Origin: Burkholderiales bacterium | GTDB lineage: Bacteria; Pseudomonadota; Gammaproteobacteria; Burkholderiales; Usitatibacteraceae | NCBI GenBank assembly: GCA_025350945.1 | Contig: JANXWW010000080.1 | Coordinates: 1 to 11,086, forward strand | Direction of reading: 5' to 3' | DNA: 11,086 bases | Shown: positions 7,922 to 11,086 of the stretch, in pieces | Layout: every line of letters begins with the position of its first letter | How positions within the stretch are numbered: position 1 is the stretch's first letter | Notes under the pieces: model-generated | What the model was told of the DNA's origin: nothing | Seen by the model: the letters and a program-made list of their open reading frames with translations, nothing else | The model's database searches: none | Made by a program: the position numbers and the translations under genes

Positions 7922-8911
7922 ATGAACAACACAATAATCAAACAATTTCTTTTCCTTGTCGCGTCGCTCGCATTAATGTCCTCTCACGCAATCGCCCAAA
8001 ATTCATACCCAAACAAACCCATAAAGTTCATCGTGCCCTACCCGCCTGGCGGGCCGCTGGATACCGTTGCGCGCCTCACCGGCCAATTGGTATCGCAACG
8101 TTTGGGCCAACCTGTCATCATCGATAACAAGCCCGGCGCGGGCGGTAATCTGGGTGCGGATGTTGTCGCGAAGTCGGCCGCAGATGGCTACACAATTTTG
8201 ATGGGCGCGGTTGCGACGCATGCGATTAACCCGACTTTGTACAAAAAAATGCCTTACGACGCGGCAAAAGATTTTGCGCCGATCACGCTGCTCGTTTCCA
8301 CGCCAAATGTATTGGTCGTAAATTCATCGGTTAAAGCGCGCACCGTGATCGAGCTGATCACGCTGGCAAAGCGCGAACCCGGCAAACTTAATTTTGGCTC
8401 CGGATCGAACGGCAGCGCGGGCCATTTGGCGGGCGAGTTGTTCAAATCGATGGCAGTCATTGACATGACGCATGTGCCGTACAAAGGCAGCGCACCCGCG
8501 CTACAGGATCTACTGGCCGGGCAGATTCAGCTCATGTTCGATAATCTCGCCAGCGCGATGCCGCAAATCAAGGCAGGCAAGCTTAATGCACTTGCCGTCA
8601 CCACCACAAAACGCAGCGCATTCGCACCCGATTTGCCGACGATGGCTGAATCAGGTGGCGCGGCACTGGCGGGCTTCGATGTTTCAACCTGGTTCGGCGT
8701 GTTTGCGCCCGCAGGCACGCCGAAAGAAATTATTGCGGTGTTAAATCAGGAATTTAATCGCGCGATTCGTCTGAGTGAAGTCAAAGAAAAACTGGACGGC
8801 ATGGGTGCCGAAGCAATTGGCACCACACCAGAAGCGTTCGCGGTTTATATCAAAACAGAAGCATCGAAATACGCTGACGTGATTAAAAAATCAGGTGCAC
8901 AAGTCGATTAA
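7922..8911 (+). CDS. Bug-family (TctC-like) periplasmic solute receptor, second copy
   Basis: A 329-residue paralogue of the preceding gene, starting only 17 bases after its stop, so probably co-transcribed. A signal peptide (about 1-25) ends SHAIAQ. Family motifs are in the same order: YPNKPIKFIVPYPPGGPLD, DNKPGAGGNLGAD, AADGYTI, LYKKMPYDAAKDFAPIT, NFGSGSNGS, HVPYKGS, LPTMAESG and FAPAGTPKE. By eye the mature parts are about half identical; they differ in the pocket-lining segment after PPGG (ATDILGR against PLDTVAR), so ligands may differ. The ribosome site is weak, consistent with coupling to the first gene. The stop is ten bases from the end of the convergent membrane-protein gene, leaving no room for a separate terminator. 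Confidence 0.95.
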   Translation: MNNTIIKQFLFLVASLALMSSHAIAQNSYPNKPIKFIVPYPPGGPLDTVARLTGQLVSQRLGQPVIIDNKPGAGGNLGADVVAKSAADGYTILMGAVATHAINPTLYKKMPYDAAKDFAPITLLVSTPNVLVVNSSVKARTVIELITLAKREPGKLNFGSGSNGSAGHLAGELFKSMAVIDMTHVPYKGSAPALQDLLAGQIQLMFDNLASAMPQIKAGKLNALAVTTTKRSAFAPDLPTMAESGGAALAGFDVSTWFGVFAPAGTPKEIIAVLNQEFNRAIRLSEVKEKLDGMGAEAIGTTPEAFAVYIKTEASKYADVIKKSGAQVD

Positions 8912-8921
8912 TTTATACGAT

Positions 8922-9293
8922 CTACTTGACCGATAAAAGTGCGTAGCTCAAGCGGGCGGGCGGAAGCTCAGTTGATGAAGGCTCTGCGTTTAATTTAGTG
9001 TTTAAAACAAGGCGTGCAGGCACTGGTTGCAGCGCGTGCTTTGCCGCATCGTTTTGCGCCGCAGTGGGTGCCACGCGCAGCGTGAAATGCTGCTGCCCTT
9101 GTGTTGCGCTCGCGGTACCCGAATTCAGCGTCAATGGCTCGGCCAGCAACATCGCGGTGAATACCAGCCACAGCGCCATAAAACCCAGCGCCTTCAGCAG
9201 CGCGCCAACATCGCCGTTCAAAATAGCACTGCCACGTCGCGGGTCCTGGATTGGCTTTTCATACGAAATCACCGTGGTAAATTGATTATTCAT
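8922..9293 (-). CDS. Small single-pass membrane protein of unknown function
   Basis: I do not recognise this 123-residue protein. A polar N-terminal part of about 30 residues carries a basic patch (PRRGS), followed by one hydrophobic segment (about 31-51, ALLKALGFMALWLVFTAMLL) and a 70-residue tail rich in Ala, Thr, Gln and Pro. By the positive-inside rule the N-terminus is probably cytoplasmic and the tail periplasmic. It is the last gene of a three-gene minus-strand unit, starting 45 bases after the thioesterase-like gene, with its own strong ribosome site. A role linked to the thioesterase is inferred only from position. Confidence 0.75.
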   Translation of the reverse strand: MNNQFTTVISYEKPIQDPRRGSAILNGDVGALLKALGFMALWLVFTAMLLAEPLTLNSGTASATQGQQHFTLRVAPTAAQNDAAKHALQPVPARLVLNTKLNAEPSSTELPPARLSYALLSVK

Positions 9294-9299
9294 TGCGAA

Positions 9300-9305
9300 C
9301 TCCTT
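9300..9305 (-). promoter_or_regulatory. Strong Shine-Dalgarno site of the small membrane protein
   Basis: On the minus strand this reads AAGGAG, six bases before the ATG at 9291-9293. It is the best ribosome site I found in the window and fixes this start. Confidence 0.75.
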
Positions 9306-9338
9306 TACGAATGCAAATGCATAAAATCCAGAGCCAGC

Positions 9339-9938
9339 CTAAATCGCGACTGAATATACGGGTAATGCCGAGCGCTCCGCTGCCCGCTCGCTGGCTTCGC
9401 GGTCACGCACGTCCGACGAGACAGGCGAAGATCTACTGATGACAATGTCGCCTGCAAGCGCACGCTCGATAACGCTTTGAATCGGCCGAGCGGCGAAACG
9501 ATCACGCGCGACGATAACAAAACGCAACTGCCCATCGGCAATCGGCAAGTCGCCCACCTTCGCTTCAACATCAAAAGTCACCGACCGGTCGGCGATGGTC
9601 GTGACGTGAGCCGTAACGGATACCATGCTGCCCACTGCCGCAGGGTGGTTGTGTTTAAGCAACACTTCAGAACCCACCACCGATTCGGCGGCTGAATTAA
9701 TGTGCGCTGCCAATTCGCTCGCACAAAGATTTTCAATTGACGCCACCACATGGGCTGTGACAAAGCAGCGCAACGAACGTCGATCAACCGGTGGACTGGT
9801 GTTTTCTCCCGAATTCGTAATGCCTGCACCACTCACCGACATAGCGTCACGACGCTCGCGCGAAGCATACGACGTATCCGGGAAAGGAATGCGAAATCGG
9901 CCATGAACGGTCAGATCAGTGATGCGATCAAAATTCAT
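9339..9938 (-). CDS. FlK-like hotdog-fold thioesterase
   Basis: A 199-residue protein whose middle (about 58-145) matches the hotdog thioesterase FlK, which hydrolyses fluoroacetyl-CoA. FlK uses Thr42, Glu50 and His76. Here Thr61 and Glu69 have the same spacing of eight (TAHVVASIE) and His96 follows Glu69 by 27 residues against 26 in FlK, in LLKHNHPAAVG, matching VTHTAATPPG of FlK. The next segment (SVTAHVTTIADRSVTFDVEA) also matches the FlK strand pattern. Unlike FlK (about 139 residues) it has a longer N-terminal part and a charged C-terminal tail of about 50 residues. The start ATG overlaps the stop of the upstream 54-residue peptide gene by ATGA, with GAGG ten bases ahead. The substrate is likely an acyl-CoA thioester; fluoroacetate resistance is not implied. 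Confidence 0.7.
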   Translation of the reverse strand: MNFDRITDLTVHGRFRIPFPDTSYASRERRDAMSVSGAGITNSGENTSPPVDRRSLRCFVTAHVVASIENLCASELAAHINSAAESVVGSEVLLKHNHPAAVGSMVSVTAHVTTIADRSVTFDVEAKVGDLPIADGQLRFVIVARDRFAARPIQSVIERALAGDIVISRSSPVSSDVRDREASERAAERSALPVYSVAI

Positions 9939-10099
9939 GATGGGTTTGCCTCGACAACATAAGCTGCGGTGCCGGGCACCTGCGACAAATCCGGCAGCGC
10001 CGCAGCGGCGGCCGAGGTCATCTTGAAGATTTTTTTCTGCTCAAACTGCTGGCTCAACAAGCCACCCATGAACCACACCGCAAATAAATCAATACGCAT
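9935..10099 (-). CDS. 54-residue peptide overlapping the thioesterase gene
   Basis: A short gene easily missed by annotation. It starts at ATG 10097-10099 with GGAG six bases upstream, and its TGA stop overlaps the ATG of the FlK-like gene in ATGA, the usual sign of translational coupling. The peptide begins MRIDLFAVWFMGGLLSQQ, a short hydrophobic stretch that is marginal for a membrane span, followed by a charged patch (FEQKKIFK), an Ala run and an Ala/Val/Pro-rich end. No family is recognised. The good ribosome site and the overlap are the evidence that it is real; a leader-peptide role is the alternative. Confidence 0.6.
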   Translation of the reverse strand: MRIDLFAVWFMGGLLSQQFEQKKIFKMTSAAAAALPDLSQVPGTAAYVVEANPS

Positions 10100-10105
10100 G
10101 TCGGA

Positions 10106-10109
10106 CTCC
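10106..10109 (-). promoter_or_regulatory. Ribosome binding site of the 54-residue peptide
   Basis: On the minus strand this is GGAG (in TTGGAG), six bases before the ATG at 10097-10099. It supports translation of the short reading frame and, through the overlap, of the thioesterase gene. Confidence 0.55.
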
Positions 10110-10169
10110 AAATTAAAGCGATTTATATTTCCTTATCTATGTAAACGGGATAAGAAGGCAAAAAGCGAC

Positions 10170-10201
10170 ATTTGGCGACACAAATATTCACATATAGTGA
10201 A
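10170..10201. promoter_or_regulatory. Two adjacent dyads, candidate operator of the thioesterase unit
   Basis: In the 252-base gap upstream of the three-gene unit, ATTTG-N6-CAAAT (10170-10185) and TTCAC-ATATA-GTGAA (10187-10201) stand side by side. The hexamer GCGACA is also repeated with a 10-base period (10165-10170 and 10175-10180). Both dyads have perfect 5-base arms and lie about 70-100 bases before the first ATG, where an operator would fit. I could not assign them to a known regulator, and no clear -10/-35 pair was found nearby. The rest of this gap shows nothing I can name. Confidence 0.35.
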
Positions 10202-10289
10202 ATGATTAAAGTCTTTTATTGGCGGGCATTCGCAGGCATTTTTGGCTTGAATAGCGCGTGTTTGCTGGCTCTGAATAAATTATTTTAGT

Positions 10290-10336
10290 GCCTGAAAGGC
10301 GCGCGGCCACGATAAACATGGCCGGCATGGCCGCGC
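10290..10336 (-). terminator. Tandem hairpins downstream of the hydrolase gene
   Basis: A perfect 9-base inverted repeat (GCGCGGCCA at 10301-10309, TGGCCGCGC at 10328-10336, 18-base loop) lies about 15 bases beyond the hydrolase stop. A small hairpin (GCCT GAA AGGC, 10290-10300) directly adjoins it. No clean U tract follows in either direction, so it is an imperfect intrinsic terminator or an RNA-stabilising structure. Confidence 0.45.
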
Positions 10337-10351
10337 ATTTAGTTTAACTAC

Positions 10352-11086
10352 TCATTTAGCGCGCAAATTCTTGTTGAAAAACTCCATCGTACGACTCCAC
10401 GACAGTTTGGCCGCTGCTTCGTCATAGCGCGGCGTAGTGTCATTATTAAAGCCGTGCTCGGTGTTGGCGTAGGTGAAGACTTCATATTTCACTTTCGCGT
10501 CCTTTAATGTGGCCTCATAGGCGGCCGCACCGGCATTAATGCGTTCGTCCTTGCCTGCGTAATGGATTAACAACGGCGCTTTGATTTTTGCGGCGTCTTC
10601 AGCTTTTGGCTGCGGGCCGTAATACGGCACCGCGCCGCCGAGATCAGGCAGTTGCGTCGCCAAAAAATTAGCAATGCCACCACCGTAACAAAACCCAACG
10701 ACGCCAACTTTCCCGGTTGATGTCGGCAACGCTTTAACATAGCCCGCTGCTGCCACAAAATCCATACGTGCTTTCGATTGATCGAGTTTCGAAAATAGTT
10801 CGCGCGCCTTGTCTTCGTCGCCCGGATAGCCGCCGGATGGTGTCAACGCATCAGGCGCGAAAGCGATGAAATTATCGAGTGCGACGCGGCGTGCAATATC
10901 TTCAATATGCGGATTTAGCCCACGATTCTCATGCACAACCAATACCGCCGGCAGCTTGCCCGCGAGCTTCGCGGGCATCACCAAATAACCGCGCACCTTG
11001 CCACTGCCGTCCGGTGACGCATACTCGACAAACTTCGCCGTAATGCGCGGATCGTCTTTTTTAATCTGCTGCGCCTCGGCAAATTT
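10352..11086 (-). CDS. YghX-type dienelactone hydrolase family protein, 5' end missing
   Basis: An alpha/beta hydrolase of the dienelactone hydrolase family; 244 residues are visible and the reading frame stays open to the right edge, so the start lies outside. Counting from the GTG-encoded residue at 10994-10996, the catalytic Cys is residue 103 in GFCYGGG, the Asp 150 in AGKDERI and the His 181 in EHGFNND; Glu23 in HENRG matches the conserved Glu of dienelactone hydrolase. Spacings (47 and 31) agree with the classical enzyme. The segments HENRGLNPHIEDIARR, TPSGGYPGDEDKAREL and NNDTTPRYDEAAAKL are typical of the YghX subgroup, whose members often carry an export signal; that part is not visible here. 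The GTG at 10994-10996 is internal, since the upstream codons (KFVEYASPDGSGK) fit the family. Confidence 0.93.
   Translation of the reverse strand, partial: KFAEAQQIKKDDPRITAKFVEYASPDGSGKVRGYLVMPAKLAGKLPAVLVVHENRGLNPHIEDIARRVALDNFIAFAPDALTPSGGYPGDEDKARELFSKLDQSKARMDFVAAAGYVKALPTSTGKVGVVGFCYGGGIANFLATQLPDLGGAVPYYGPQPKAEDAAKIKAPLLIHYAGKDERINAGAAAYEATLKDAKVKYEVFTYANTEHGFNNDTTPRYDEAAAKLSWSRTMEFFNKNLRAK

Noticed and set aside
8922..10099. Fluoroacetate resistance operon.
   Set aside because: Only the hotdog thioesterase resemblance supports it; no dehalogenase or fluoride exporter is present.

Overview
The window looks like a chromosomal segment of a moderate-GC betaproteobacterium, most likely Burkholderiales or a close relative. 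The main clue is a tandem pair of Bug-type (TctC-like) periplasmic solute receptors without any transporter membrane genes beside them, a pattern typical of that order. Codon use and gene style look even across the window. I see no insertion sequence, integrase, tRNA, rRNA or CRISPR array.

Left part (1-5219): a surface-polysaccharide glycosyltransferase region. The 3' part of a family-2 glycosyltransferase gene runs on the + strand and is split by a one-base frame change at a run of seven T. It converges with a 1486-residue minus-strand protein that strings together four glycosyltransferase domains in the order GT2, GT4, coiled coil, GT2, GT4. Upstream of that gene are a perfect TATAAT box and three tandem 8-bp repeats.

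Middle (5335-8911): on the minus strand lie an EamA/DMT-family exporter and a small secreted protein with eight evenly spaced cysteines. Divergent to these, on the + strand, are two adjacent Bug receptor genes that probably form one transcript.

Right part (8922-11086): on the minus strand, a compact three-gene unit encodes a 54-residue peptide that is easy to overlook, a hotdog-fold thioesterase resembling fluoroacetyl-CoA thioesterase FlK (with its Thr/Glu/His triad apparently kept), and a single-pass membrane protein. The first two genes overlap by four bases. Upstream of the unit sit two adjacent dyad sequences that look like operators. Beyond a GC-rich hairpin lies a YghX-type dienelactone-hydrolase-family protein that runs off the right edge.

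The most unusual parts are the small thioesterase operon, the eight-cysteine protein, the four-domain glycosyltransferase, and the T7 frame change, which fits a canonical -1 slippery heptamer. No single complete new system can be demonstrated from sequence alone.
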